From the IMG/VR virus record IMGVR_UViG_3300033153_010230, positions 1 to 22,452 of that record: a DNA stretch of 22,452 nt, one strand, 5' to 3'. The position numbers and the translations under genes are program-made. Of this stretch, positions 1-5,486 are shown in pieces. This DNA is from a virus. The notes under the pieces were generated by a model. It was not told the origin of the DNA. It did no database searches and worked only from the letters and a program-made list of their open reading frames with translations. Numbering within the stretch: the first letter of the stretch is position 1; each line of letters starts with the position of its first letter.

Positions 1-1
1 T

Positions 2-49
2 GAGTGTAATGAGAGACAAAAGAAAATACAAGAGATGAGGGGGGAATGA
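2..49 (+). CDS. C-terminal end of an upstream small protein (partial)
   Basis: The frame is open from the left edge and reads 15 residues ending RGE before a TGA at 47-49. That stop overlaps the ATG of the next gene in an ATGATG arrangement, the same tight coupling seen through the whole plus-strand block, so this is probably the tail of a real gene whose body lies outside the window. The visible residues are charged and lysine- and glutamate-rich. Nothing can be said of function. Confidence 0.45.
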   Translation, partial: ECNERQKKIQEMRGE

Positions 50-282
50 TGAAATGTGAAAGATGTGGTGAAGATGCTTGGTATATTGGGAAAGATATTC
101 AAGTATGTAGAGAACACCATACTGCCTATTTATTTGAAATGCAGGAAAATGAACATCAAATATTACAAACCAAACTAGACACAGCAATCTCTGCCCTCAA
201 AAAACTCCGTCACATGGATACTTGGCAGAATGTAAAACAGATTAATGATTTTCTAGATGAAACAATTAAGGAGGTTGAATGA
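46..282 (+). CDS. small zinc-ribbon-like protein with shared C-terminal module
   Basis: This 78-residue protein starts at ATG 46 (ATG 49 is an alternative) behind a G-rich Shine-Dalgarno stretch. The N-terminus has a CERCG knuckle (C5, C8) followed by CREHH (C22 with H25/H26), which could bind one zinc ion. The second half is helical, and its last 33 or so residues are nearly the same as those of the protein at 635-844, although the N-termini are unrelated. The stop overlaps the next ATG. I do not recognise a family; a metal-binding early phage protein is a reasonable inference. Confidence 0.75.
   Translation: MMKCERCGEDAWYIGKDIQVCREHHTAYLFEMQENEHQILQTKLDTAISALKKLRHMDTWQNVKQINDFLDETIKEVE
183..282 (+). 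repeat. copy 1 of a coding direct repeat (C-terminal module)
   Basis: This segment matches 745-844 over about 100 bp by eye, with identical islands such as CTCCGTCACATG and ACTTGGCAGA, and both copies end in GTTGAATGA. Both encode an ALKKLRHM...W...QINDFLDET module. The match reaches the nucleotide level, so the duplication looks fairly recent and not a product of convergence. Confidence 0.8.
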
Positions 283-638
283 CTACAGAAGAAGCTAATG
301 AAATTATTGCTAAGTTTATGGAATACAAGAGTTGTTATAGCTGCAAAAAACTAAAAACAGAATTTGTGAAACCTGAGACTTCCTACTTCTGTGACTATAC
401 GGAATTTTGGGACAACGAACCTTGTGATGAATTAGATATGGAATATATTAAATTAGATTACTCCATATCTCTCGACTCCCTTGTGCCAGCAATCAAGAAA
501 TACTCTGAAATAGAATGTAAGTCGGGGCGGGTAAAACTTATATACAACTTGACTCGATGGACGTTTACCGATGATAACCCTGCTGAATATTTATCAAAAG
601 AATTGGCAAAAGCTATACAAGAGTTGAGGGAGGAATGA
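279..638 (+). CDS. hypothetical phage protein, possible phage ABA-sandwich type
   Basis: The protein has 119 residues and starts with MTTEEANEIIAKFM. It has an internal cysteine-rich stretch (SCYSCKK, then C near residues 38 and 49), then SLDSLVPAIKKY, and a C-terminal helix AKAIQEL. An N-terminal 'IAKFM' helix, a central 'LDaLVPa' motif and a C-terminal 'A.Ai' helix are the pattern of small phage proteins of the ABA-sandwich type. That assignment is from memory of the pattern only. The start overlaps the previous stop (ATGA) and the end overlaps the next gene by four bases. Confidence 0.75.
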   Translation: MTTEEANEIIAKFMEYKSCYSCKKLKTEFVKPETSYFCDYTEFWDNEPCDELDMEYIKLDYSISLDSLVPAIKKYSEIECKSGRVKLIYNLTRWTFTDDNPAEYLSKELAKAIQELREE

Positions 639-844
639 TGGGGCTTGATTACGGAGGAATTAGCGAATCGGGTATTAGAGATTTAGAATGTCAAAAAATG
701 TTCATGATGGAAGATCGAGTTGAAGAACTTGAGGATAAACTAAAAACCTCTATTTCTGCCTTAAAAAAACTCCGTCACATGACTACTTGGCAGAGTAACC
801 AGATTAATGATTTTTTAGATGAGACTTTGAAGGGGGTTGAATGA
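635..844 (+). CDS. small coiled-coil protein sharing a C-terminal module with the first gene
   Basis: The 69-residue product starts at ATG 635 (ATG 638 is an alternative), just after an AGGGAGG Shine-Dalgarno. Residues 1-25 are unique. From about residue 26 it is a charged helix, VEELEDKLKTSISALKKL, that runs into the module shared with 46-282. Swapping different N-termini onto one C-terminal helix suggests the helix is an interaction or oligomerisation element, but this is inference. The stop overlaps the next ATG. Confidence 0.7.
   Translation: MMGLDYGGISESGIRDLECQKMFMMEDRVEELEDKLKTSISALKKLRHMTTWQSNQINDFLDETLKGVE
745..844 (+). repeat. copy 2 of a coding direct repeat (C-terminal module)
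   Basis: This is the partner of the repeat at 183-282. Differences are scattered and largely at third codon positions, and one codon is missing compared with copy 1 (QNVKQ in copy 1, QSNQ here), so both copies appear to have stayed under protein-level selection. Confidence 0.8.
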
Positions 845-1074
845 AAGAGATATTTTACAGAACGACAAAGAAAGAGAAAGGGGTATTGAGTATAATCGCA
901 ACCCAAAAGGTCATCGATGGGTATACAGAGGGGGGATACATGTATGCTATATTTACCTCAAAGCACTTGATAGCTACTGGGAACATATCTTGCCATAAGT
1001 TTAGCGAGGTATCTCCTGTAAGCGACATAGGTATAACGTTAGATAATTTCATTAAAAGATATAATAATGAATAA
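841..1074 (+). CDS. hypothetical protein, 77 aa
   Basis: It starts with ATG overlapping the upstream stop, with AGGGGG about seven bases ahead. The sequence opens MKEIFYRTTKKEKG and appears to be a small alpha/beta protein with beta-rich middle (YMYAIFTSKHLIATG) and a final helix. No family is recognised. A 122-residue frame on the opposite strand covers the same region but has no ribosome binding site and opposes the operon direction, so the plus-strand reading is preferred. Confidence 0.65.
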   Translation: MKEIFYRTTKKEKGVLSIIATQKVIDGYTEGGYMYAIFTSKHLIATGNISCHKFSEVSPVSDIGITLDNFIKRYNNE

Positions 1075-1110
1075 CCCAAAACGCTGCAAATTAGAATACT
1101 GGAGGGATAT

Positions 1111-1416
1111 GTGAAGATATTAAAAGGCACGTTAGTTATTGCAGAAGTGGATGACTGTGGCAGGAAGCTTAATACTTTCTCGTGTGATGGATTCTTACCA
1201 ACGGGGAGGGATGTTATCATCACTGGTCGAGAAAATTATATTACTCTGGTTGGCTTAGTAGGCAAACTAGAATTAGCTTTGGGAATTGCGGAGGAGGCTT
1301 TGAATACTACATCTAAATGTGACAGCACTAGAGGTTTATGCCATTGCAAAATATGCACAGGTGTATCCATTGAAGCACTTGAGCAGATTAAAGAGACAAA
1401 GGGTAGTGATGAATAA
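1111..1416 (+). CDS. hypothetical cysteine-containing helical protein, GTG start
   Basis: This 101-residue protein uses a GTG start at 1111 with GGAGGG six bases upstream, which decides the start. An N-terminal beta region (MKILKGTLVIAEVDDCG) is followed by a helix (LVGKLELALGIAEEAL), a Cys cluster CDSTRGLCHCKIC that could bind a metal, and a final helix SIEALEQIKE. The helix-linker-helix end has the same overall plan as the C-terminal modules of other small genes here. No name can be given. Confidence 0.7.
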   Translation: MKILKGTLVIAEVDDCGRKLNTFSCDGFLPTGRDVIITGRENYITLVGLVGKLELALGIAEEALNTTSKCDSTRGLCHCKICTGVSIEALEQIKETKGSDE

Positions 1417-1447
1417 GCGAACGACGCCTGAGGAGGAAAAAAAGTGA
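1409..1447 (+). other. tiny frame starting with the repeated MNKR start segment; probable remnant
   Basis: ATGAATAAGCGAACGACG at 1409 opens a 12-codon frame (MNKRTTPEEEKK) that overlaps the end of the preceding gene. Its codons include the AGGAGG Shine-Dalgarno (1431-1436) of the next gene and its TGA overlaps that gene's ATG. It could be a translated coupling peptide, but it more likely marks a former gene start left after recombination, because three intact genes nearby begin with the same segment. Confidence 0.4.
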
Positions 1448-1575
1448 TGCAATGTTCCCTGTGTAACAAACACGGCAAAGCTCCTCGACTAAATGATGTC
1501 GTAACGTATTGTAGAGTATTAAAAACGTGGCTTTGTTTTTGGCATGCATGCCGATTCGGCTGTGAGTGCCACTAA
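1447..1575 (+). CDS. 42-residue cysteine-rich miniprotein
   Basis: It begins at ATG 1447, ten bases after a perfect AGGAGG, and ends at TAA 1573. The product starts MQCSLCNKHG and ends FGCECH, with seven cysteines (3, 6, 22, 30, 35, 39, 41) and three histidines in 42 residues. The CxxC plus later Cys/His pattern fits a treble-clef or zinc-ribbon miniprotein, although disulfides cannot be excluded. The strong ribosome binding site and coupling to neighbours support it as real despite its size. No family is recognised. Confidence 0.6.
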   Translation: MQCSLCNKHGKAPRLNDVVTYCRVLKTWLCFWHACRFGCECH

Positions 1576-1594
1576 GCAGCCATCAGGAGATGGA

Positions 1595-1741
1595 ATGAAT
1601 AAGCGAATGGCGTTTATTGGGAGGATGTTATGCTACATTGGCTTCCATCGAAAAAAGACAATCCAACTTTTTGGCAATGTTAATTATAGTGTATGTGAGA
1701 GATGTCTTGCTGGTCACCCATATATAACGGGAGAATTTTAA
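1595..1741 (+). CDS. 48-residue zinc-knuckle-like miniprotein (DUF1660-like pattern)
   Basis: The start is set at ATG 1595, not the in-frame ATG at 1544, because AGGAG lies at 1585-1589 and this ATG carries the repeated start segment. The protein reads MNKRMAFIGRML, then CYIGFH, a polar stretch, and VCERC near the C-terminus. A 'lC.iGfH ... C.rC' plan is typical of phage miniproteins of the DUF1660 kind, in which one zinc ion is bound by C, H and a CxxC knuckle. Its last base is the first base of the next start codon (TAATG). Confidence 0.6.
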   Translation: MNKRMAFIGRMLCYIGFHRKKTIQLFGNVNYSVCERCLAGHPYITGEF

Positions 1742-1929
1742 TGAATAAGCGAATGACGTTTGAAGATGTATTACGGCCAATAGCGTTCGTGGTAGGAGTG
1801 GGGGCAGTTATGACCTTGTTTCTTTACATGTTTCTAGTAGTATTAATACCTCCAAACCAACAAATAAACCCTTACTCATGGGAGAGGGACTATCAGAAAT
1901 GCTTTTATTTTTTAGGGAGATGTAAATGA
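1741..1929 (+). CDS. 62-residue single-span membrane protein
   Basis: The ATG at 1741 is chosen over the upstream in-frame ATG 1702 because it has GGGAGA just ahead and carries the repeated start segment. Residues 11-36 (LRPIAFVVGVGAVMTLFL and on to LVVLIP) form one hydrophobic span, followed by a polar tail with two cysteines (YQKCFYFLGRCK). The N-terminal charge (MNKRM) suggests N-in orientation. Function unknown; small membrane proteins like this in phage early regions include exclusion and lysis-timing proteins, which is only an analogy. Confidence 0.6.
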   Translation: MNKRMTFEDVLRPIAFVVGVGAVMTLFLYMFLVVLIPPNQQINPYSWERDYQKCFYFLGRCK

Positions 1930-2177
1930 ATAAGCGAATGACGTGGAAAGAGTGGTGTGAGGTTAATGATAGGTCAGTAAAAGCACAACATTTGTTTATG
2001 TTTAAAACATGGACCTACCAACAGTCCCACATCGACAAGCTAGAAGCCGAGAATAAGGCGTTGAAAGAATCAATCAGCACTTGGATATCCTATATTAGGA
2101 AATTACTTGAGTTGTTAGGCTTTAGCGGATTTACCGAAGAACAGGTTAGGAGAAAAATGGATGAGATTTTAAAATGA
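1926..2177 (+). CDS. coiled-coil hypothetical protein, 83 aa
   Basis: It starts MNKRMTWKEWCEVND with the third intact copy of the repeated start segment and GGGAGA upstream. The stop of the previous gene overlaps its ATG. After the tryptophan-rich start, residues 36-50 (HIDKLEAENKALKES) form a leucine-zipper-like coiled coil, and a helical tail FTEEQVRRKMDEILK follows. It is probably an oligomeric cytoplasmic protein; no family is recognised. Confidence 0.65.
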   Translation: MNKRMTWKEWCEVNDRSVKAQHLFMFKTWTYQQSHIDKLEAENKALKESISTWISYIRKLLELLGFSGFTEEQVRRKMDEILK

Positions 2178-2260
2178 AAGATGAACTACATTTTGTATTT
2201 GATGCAATTGTGTTTTTTATAGCTCCAGCAACAATGCTGATAAATTGGGTTTTGAAATGA
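2174..2260 (+). CDS. 28-residue membrane miniprotein
   Basis: The ATG at 2174 overlaps the stop of the previous gene (ATGA), so translation can be coupled. The product opens MKDELHFVFDAIVFF and ends INWVLK; residues 7-26 form one hydrophobic segment with charged ends. It is the first of three consecutive frames (2174, 2257, 2345) that each encode a one-span peptide and overlap or nearly touch, which makes a chance origin less likely than for an isolated frame of this size. Confidence 0.5.
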   Translation: MKDELHFVFDAIVFFIAPATMLINWVLK

Positions 2261-2343
2261 GCAGCCTCGCACATTTAATAATCAACACCCTATTATGCAT
2301 ACTAATTATTATTAACATGTTGTTCTGGAAGAGGGGTTTTTGA
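2257..2343 (+). CDS. 28-residue membrane miniprotein
   Basis: ATG 2257 overlaps the upstream TGA by four bases. The product starts MSSLAHLIINTLLC and ends FWKRGF. Residues 5-23 are strongly hydrophobic and the end carries K and R, so an N-out/C-in single span is likely by the positive-inside rule. Function unknown. Confidence 0.5.
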   Translation: MSSLAHLIINTLLCILIIINMLFWKRGF

Positions 2344-2344
2344 A

Positions 2345-2455
2345 ATGATGGATGATGATGGGAATATAAATGAATTTGTTTATGACTATATATTACCCAT
2401 GGCCTGTGTGGTTTTTGTGATCATCGGGTTGTATGTTGGAGTTTGGGATGAATGA
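2345..2455 (+). CDS. 36-residue membrane miniprotein
   Basis: ATG 2345 (or 2348) follows an AGAGGGG Shine-Dalgarno at 2331-2337 and lies two bases after the preceding stop. The product begins MMDDDGNINEFVYD (acidic) and has one hydrophobic span (residues 16-33, YILPMACVVFVIIGLYV), ending VWDE. The acidic N-terminus and lack of positive charge make the topology unclear. Its end overlaps the MazG-like gene by eight bases. Confidence 0.5.
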   Translation: MMDDDGNINEFVYDYILPMACVVFVIIGLYVGVWDE

Positions 2456-2711
2456 GTTAAGACAAATAATAAGACATTATGGAGATGTTCCTCAATTAGT
2501 GAAAAGCATTGAAGAGTCGGCAGAGTTTATTCAGGCCATGACTAAATACCTTGGCGATGCTAAAGAGAGAGATCATGTCATTGATGAGATGGCAGATCTA
2601 TTTGTCATGTTAAAACAAGTTGCAATTATTCTACATATTCCAAAGGAACACATCCAAGAAAGGATGGATTTTAAGATAAAAAGAACCCTTGATAGGATTA
2701 AAGATGAATAA
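2448..2711 (+). CDS. MazG-like nucleotide pyrophosphohydrolase
   Basis: The family hydrolyses nucleoside triphosphates to monophosphate and pyrophosphate; phage versions are thought to affect nucleotide pools or alarmones. The 87-residue all-helical protein carries the MazG metal-binding pattern: E23-x-x-E26 in SIEESAEFIQA and E47-x-x-D50 in DEMADLFVM, with the usual spacing between helices. The start is set at ATG 2448 (MNELRQII) because GGAG lies six bases ahead and the N-terminus then fits the family; an in-frame ATG at 2433 lies inside the previous gene. Length equals a single-domain MazG-like protein. Confidence 0.8.
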   Translation: MNELRQIIRHYGDVPQLVKSIEESAEFIQAMTKYLGDAKERDHVIDEMADLFVMLKQVAIILHIPKEHIQERMDFKIKRTLDRIKDE

Positions 2712-2719
2712 TCAGAGTC

Positions 2720-2857
2720 GTGAACCATCTATCTATATTTATACTGTGCGTAGTGTTAGCTCTTTTTGTAGTTTTGTTTTTTAATGTTAGAATATCAGAG
2801 CTAGGAGACAAAATAACAAAGGAATGTAATTATGGAAAAACTTATAGCTTACAGTGA
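2720..2857 (+). CDS. 45-residue single-span membrane protein (GTG start), overlapping the phosphoesterase
   Basis: GTG 2720 opens a frame starting MNHLSIFILCVVLALFVV, with one strong hydrophobic span (residues 4-21) and a charged tail that overlaps the start of the next gene by 26 bp in another frame. The ribosome binding site is weak, and a competing frame from ATG 2704 is less protein-like. The membrane-span composition fits the neighbours and without it this 120-bp gap would be empty. It could be a holin-like or accessory lysis peptide, but that is a guess from location. Confidence 0.45.
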   Translation: MNHLSIFILCVVLALFVVLFFNVRISELGDKITKECNYGKTYSLQ

Positions 2858-3425
2858 TCTTCATTTTCATAGCCCAGGTAGACACGCTTGGCCTCATGGA
2901 ATTGATGCTTTAGAATTTGGTGAAAATGTTATTCATGCCTCTGATTGTTTCGAGTTTAAAAACATTCCATATAAAAAAGTGATTCATTATAAAGAAGAAT
3001 TCAGGGTTTTCCTTAATAAATGCAAGCTTACTAATACTGTTTATGTTGCCTCTAACCATGGCGTATCAGTCGAAAGGGACATGGTTGGTGAATATTTCAT
3101 AGTTAAAGAATTCAATGGAATAAGAATACTTGTAACTCACGGCCATAGACTTTATTGGAAGGAGAAAAAATATACGAAGTGGGAAAATAAAAAGCCTGGA
3201 AAGGGATGGTGGAAACTACAATGGATCTCAATGAAAAATGGATCTTTCAATGAAAGCTCACCTAAAAGACCACCGCAATATGTAATCGATGAGTGCTTAA
3301 GACTTTGTAAGCTCAATGATTGCAAGGCCATCATCTTTGGCCATACCCACCATACTGCTGACTTTATGGAGCAAGGAATAAGAATTATAAACGTAGGCCG
3401 TGGCCGTACTGAGCTTTGGTTTTAA
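2832..3425 (+). CDS. calcineurin-like metallophosphoesterase
   Basis: This family of two-metal phosphatases or phosphodiesterases includes phage lambda protein phosphatase and nucleotide-repair enzymes. The 197-residue protein shows the signature residues in order: SDLH (D9, H11), the D38 position in HASDCFEF (replacing GDxxD), SNHG (N75, H76; the usual GNHE), THGH (H103, H105) and GHTHH (H171, H173). A basic, tryptophan-rich insert (about residues 109-150) lies between the last two motifs. A good Shine-Dalgarno (AAAGGA) precedes ATG 2832. The substrate cannot be told from sequence. The NlpC/P60 gene follows after one base. Confidence 0.85.
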   Translation: MEKLIAYSDLHFHSPGRHAWPHGIDALEFGENVIHASDCFEFKNIPYKKVIHYKEEFRVFLNKCKLTNTVYVASNHGVSVERDMVGEYFIVKEFNGIRILVTHGHRLYWKEKKYTKWENKKPGKGWWKLQWISMKNGSFNESSPKRPPQYVIDECLRLCKLNDCKAIIFGHTHHTADFMEQGIRIINVGRGRTELWF

Positions 3426-3426
3426 T

Positions 3427-3840
3427 ATGAAAGAAATATTCTTATTGTATGCAATGAGCTTTACAGGCGTTCCTTATTTATGGGGAGGAAACTCTGTTAT
3501 GGATGGAGTTGATTGTTCTGGCTATGTCCAGGAATGTTTAGCAGCGATTGGTGAAGATCCTCCTGGAGATCAAACTGCTCAAAGCCTATACGATTATTTC
3601 GAAAGCAAACAACGGTATTCGAAGCGTAGAAGCTTAGAAGGAAGGATTTTGTTTTTCGGCAAAGATATAGACCATATTACTCACGTGGCAATCGCTCTCA
3701 ATGATCATTTAATGATAGAAAGTGGTGGAGGTGATAGCACCACTGAGACACGCGAGGATGCAATTAAGAGAAGGGCAATGGTAAGGGTTAGGCCTATCTC
3801 CAATAGAAGAGATCTCGTTGCTGAAATAGCGTTATTCTAA
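3427..3840 (+). CDS. NlpC/P60 cysteine hydrolase, candidate endolysin
   Basis: NlpC/P60 enzymes cut peptide bonds in the peptidoglycan stem. The 137-residue single-domain protein has the hallmark GVPYLWGG...DCSGYVQ stretch with catalytic C30 and the HITHVAIAL strand with catalytic H86; a polar third residue should follow near residue 94-98. The start is ATG 3427, since the in-frame ATG at 3400 lies inside the phosphoesterase gene. No signal peptide or wall-binding domain is present, so release would need a holin. The tail module has its own NlpC/P60 protein (17265-17654), so this one may be the lysis enzyme. Alternative: a toxin-like or host-modifying hydrolase. Confidence 0.8.
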   Translation: MKEIFLLYAMSFTGVPYLWGGNSVMDGVDCSGYVQECLAAIGEDPPGDQTAQSLYDYFESKQRYSKRRSLEGRILFFGKDIDHITHVAIALNDHLMIESGGGDSTTETREDAIKRRAMVRVRPISNRRDLVAEIALF

Positions 3841-3911
3841 TGTATAACGATGCTGCTTTTATAATATTCGTAATACTTGCTGCCTGGGCATTTATTGGAA
3901 TGATCAAATAG
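3840..3911 (+). CDS. 23-residue hydrophobic miniprotein downstream of the NlpC/P60 gene
   Basis: The ATG shares one base with the TAA of the hydrolase gene. The peptide MYNDAAFIIFVILAAW (start) continues to IGMIK; nearly the whole chain is one membrane span. Location right after a candidate endolysin is suggestive of a lysis accessory peptide, but its size means a chance frame is possible. Confidence 0.4.
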   Translation: MYNDAAFIIFVILAAWAFIGMIK

Positions 3912-3990
3912 TATAAAAATTACATTCTCCATGATGGAAAATTCGATAGATGGTATTATCACTAACATTTTATTTTTAAGGAAGTACCAG

Positions 3991-4275
3991 ATGAAAACAG
4001 AGAAAATCGTAATTGAAGGTAGTGATATGACATCAATTGAAAAAGACCTTGCCATGCTACACCAAATAGAAAAGATACTAAATACTGGGCCAATAATTGG
4101 CGAGGCCAGAGATGTCATCCTAGCACTATCAAGAAACTTATTAATTAGAGATCTATTTATAAGCACAATGGGAATATCAGAAAAAGAGAAAGAAAGAATA
4201 TTTCAACAGGCCAACGACTTCATGGAAGAAAACGATAAAAAAATATTAAAAACAAGAAAAACGGAGAAGAAATGA
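3991..4275 (+). CDS. hypothetical helical protein, 94 aa
   Basis: The start is placed at ATG 3991 (MKTEKIVIEG) because AAGGAAG lies six bases ahead; an in-frame ATG at 3931 has no such site. After an N-terminal strand the protein is all helix (SIEKDLAMLHQIEKIL, then IGEARDVILALSRNLLI and a lysine-rich C-terminus). The stop overlaps the next ATG. An antisense frame in the same place lacks a ribosome binding site. No family recognised. Confidence 0.65.
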   Translation: MKTEKIVIEGSDMTSIEKDLAMLHQIEKILNTGPIIGEARDVILALSRNLLIRDLFISTMGISEKEKERIFQQANDFMEENDKKILKTRKTEKK

Positions 4276-4490
4276 GCATAGATGAAGCAGTTGAGCAAGT
4301 CTATTATTGGCAATACTCCAACACTGGGAGTTTCTTTAACCAGTTAATCACGCTATTTCAAAAAGCTGATGGTAACAATATAAAAAAGCTAAACTCTGCT
4401 TATCCTGAAATCTTTTTGGCCATAGAGATGTGGAAAGTGGCAGGAGATAATGGCGATGATTTATTTAGAGATTTTGGATTAATGGAATAA
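4272..4490 (+). CDS. hypothetical phage protein, 72 aa, GSFFNQL/ADGNN family pattern
   Basis: The protein has the pattern YYWQYSNTGSFFNQLITL, then KADGNNIKKLNSAYPEI and AIEMWK. This 'TGSF...L..L...ADg.N...L...yPe...A...W' layout recurs in small proteins of many phages, often alone or fused to coiled coils, with no function known to me. It is helical and likely cytoplasmic. Translation is coupled by a four-base overlap with the upstream gene. Its stop is followed by a short AT-rich gap before a TTG-start gene. Confidence 0.7.
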   Translation: MSIDEAVEQVYYWQYSNTGSFFNQLITLFQKADGNNIKKLNSAYPEIFLAIEMWKVAGDNGDDLFRDFGLME

Positions 4491-4520
4491 AAAAACAAAT
4501 ACTTTTTATAGGAGAACGAA

Positions 4521-4760
4521 TTGCATTTTTCTCACACAAAATCAGGGATAAAAAAACACTCCTCTATGGCAAAAAGCAAAGGGAGATTTCAGGGAATCGC
4601 TGAATACAACCACAGGTATTGCAAAGCAAGAGAGTGGGCACTTAAAGAGGCCTTTGCTTTCATTAGAAATCTTGCCTACAAAGAGCATCATATAGGTGCA
4701 TTGAATTTTATAAAAACAACAGAAAAAGAATTGTTAAATATTTCGAGAGAAGAAAAATGA
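4521..4760 (+). CDS. basic hypothetical protein, TTG start, 79 aa
   Basis: The TTG at 4521 lies seven bases after GGAG (4511-4514), which makes it the preferred start; an in-frame ATG at 4566 has a poorer site. The N-terminus is rich in His, Lys and Ser (HFSHTKSGIKKHSSMAKSKG), followed by a helical region with AREWALKEAFAFIRNL. The basic start suggests nucleic-acid contact, which is inference. The end overlaps the next ATG. Confidence 0.65.
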   Translation: MHFSHTKSGIKKHSSMAKSKGRFQGIAEYNHRYCKAREWALKEAFAFIRNLAYKEHHIGALNFIKTTEKELLNISREEK

Positions 4761-5089
4761 CTGAATTAAATAAAACTCTCCGTAAAATAAACAAATTACT
4801 CACTCCTCTCTGCACTCTTAACTGTCCAGACAAAGTTAACGAGAGATGCTGTGATAAGATGTTTTGCAGAGAAACAGAATCTCATTTAAAAACACTTAAT
4901 AAAAACTACTCAAAGCCAAACTATAAGAACGTTCCATACTTGAGTGAAACTGGATGTATAGTCCCAATAGAAGAACGACCATTTTGCACAATGTTTGCCT
5001 GTGAACATGCCACAAAAAATGAAACTGATATGAAGAAATGGGTAAGGCTTCAAGATAAAGCTAAGTATTTTCTAAAGGAGAATCGATGA
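4757..5089 (+). CDS. cysteine-cluster protein, putative metal binding
   Basis: The 110-residue protein contains a first cluster LCTLNCPDKVNERCCDKMFC and a second GCIVPIEERPFCTMFAC. The layout CxxxC...CC...C plus 'gC.v....RPfCt.faC' is like the CxxxCxxCC zinc- or iron-chelating proteins (YkgJ-type) and a recurrent phage cysteine protein; with about nine cysteines it most likely holds a metal or Fe-S centre. The helical tail WVRLQDKAKYFLKE follows. It overlaps both neighbours by four bases. Substrate or role unknown. Confidence 0.7.
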   Translation: MTELNKTLRKINKLLTPLCTLNCPDKVNERCCDKMFCRETESHLKTLNKNYSKPNYKNVPYLSETGCIVPIEERPFCTMFACEHATKNETDMKKWVRLQDKAKYFLKENR

Positions 5090-5295
5090 AAATTACAGTA
5101 AATGATATATACGGAACGGAAGTAAGTCTTTCGATGAGCAATTCTGGATATTATAGATTTGATTTTAAAAACGAAAGAGACTTTCCTGAACGTGAGCATA
5201 TGGGAGATAAGATCCCAAACTGCCTTAGTTTTGATGAAGACGAAGCCAGGATTTTACACCATGCTTTAAAATTAATGATTGAGAAAAATCAATGA
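5086..5295 (+). CDS. small protein with IYG / EARxLHHAL motif
   Basis: This 69-residue protein opens with a strand (MKITVNDIYGTEVSLSM) and ends with a helix DEDEARILHHALKLMIEK. The same strand-then-helix plan, with IYG and EDAR.LHHEL, is found in the minus-strand gene at 7374-7610, so the two may be distant paralogues. The 'L(T/S)..EAr.L...L' pattern is common in small phage proteins without a defined role. Shine-Dalgarno AAGGAG precedes the ATG inside the previous gene. Confidence 0.7.
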   Translation: MKITVNDIYGTEVSLSMSNSGYYRFDFKNERDFPEREHMGDKIPNCLSFDEDEARILHHALKLMIEKNQ

Positions 5296-5486
5296 AAAAA
5301 CAACCAAGCAAACACCGATTCTTAAAAGCAAAAGGATATTCCTACATCATCCAAGGGGAAACATTTAAAACCCTTGATGAGATTGCTGTAAAATGGAAAG
5401 TGAAACAAGCAACTGCCTGGTCATGGACAAAGAAAGGTAAAACTCCAGATGGAGATATTATAAGAAAAATAACGGAGATACTTTAA
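5292..5486 (+). CDS. helix-turn-helix-like protein, possible DNA-binding regulator
   Basis: The 64-residue basic protein contains KTLDEIAVKWKV followed by KQATAWSWTKKGKTP, which reads as helix-turn-helix with the second helix carrying exposed Trp, Thr and Lys. The basic N-terminus and small size suit a minimal DNA-binding protein. ATG overlaps the preceding stop. Alternatives are an RNA-binding or structural miniprotein; the assignment rests on helical pattern only. Confidence 0.6.
   Translation: MKKQPSKHRFLKAKGYSYIIQGETFKTLDEIAVKWKVKQATAWSWTKKGKTPDGDIIRKITEIL

Larger units (their letters stand above)
1409..1943 (+). repeat. four dispersed copies of an 18-bp gene-start segment
   Basis: The consensus ATGAATAAGCGAAYGRCG occurs at 1409, 1595, 1741 and 1926, each time exactly at a start codon, and encodes MNKR[MT][TA]. 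The last two copies are identical over 18 bases. The sequence after each copy is unrelated. Upstream, three copies also have a GGAGA-type Shine-Dalgarno 5-10 bases ahead. Position at start codons and identity at the DNA level show a shared initiation segment, not chance similarity. Confidence 0.85.

Noticed and set aside
855-1223. 122-codon antisense frame across two plus-strand genes
   Set aside because: No ribosome binding site, opposite to the operon direction, and composition is that of a shadow of the plus-strand codons.
4510-4523. 14-base match AGGAGAACGAATTG also present near 7476
   Set aside because: One chance repeat of this length is expected in 22 kb of AT-rich DNA, and the second copy lies inside a coding region on the other strand.
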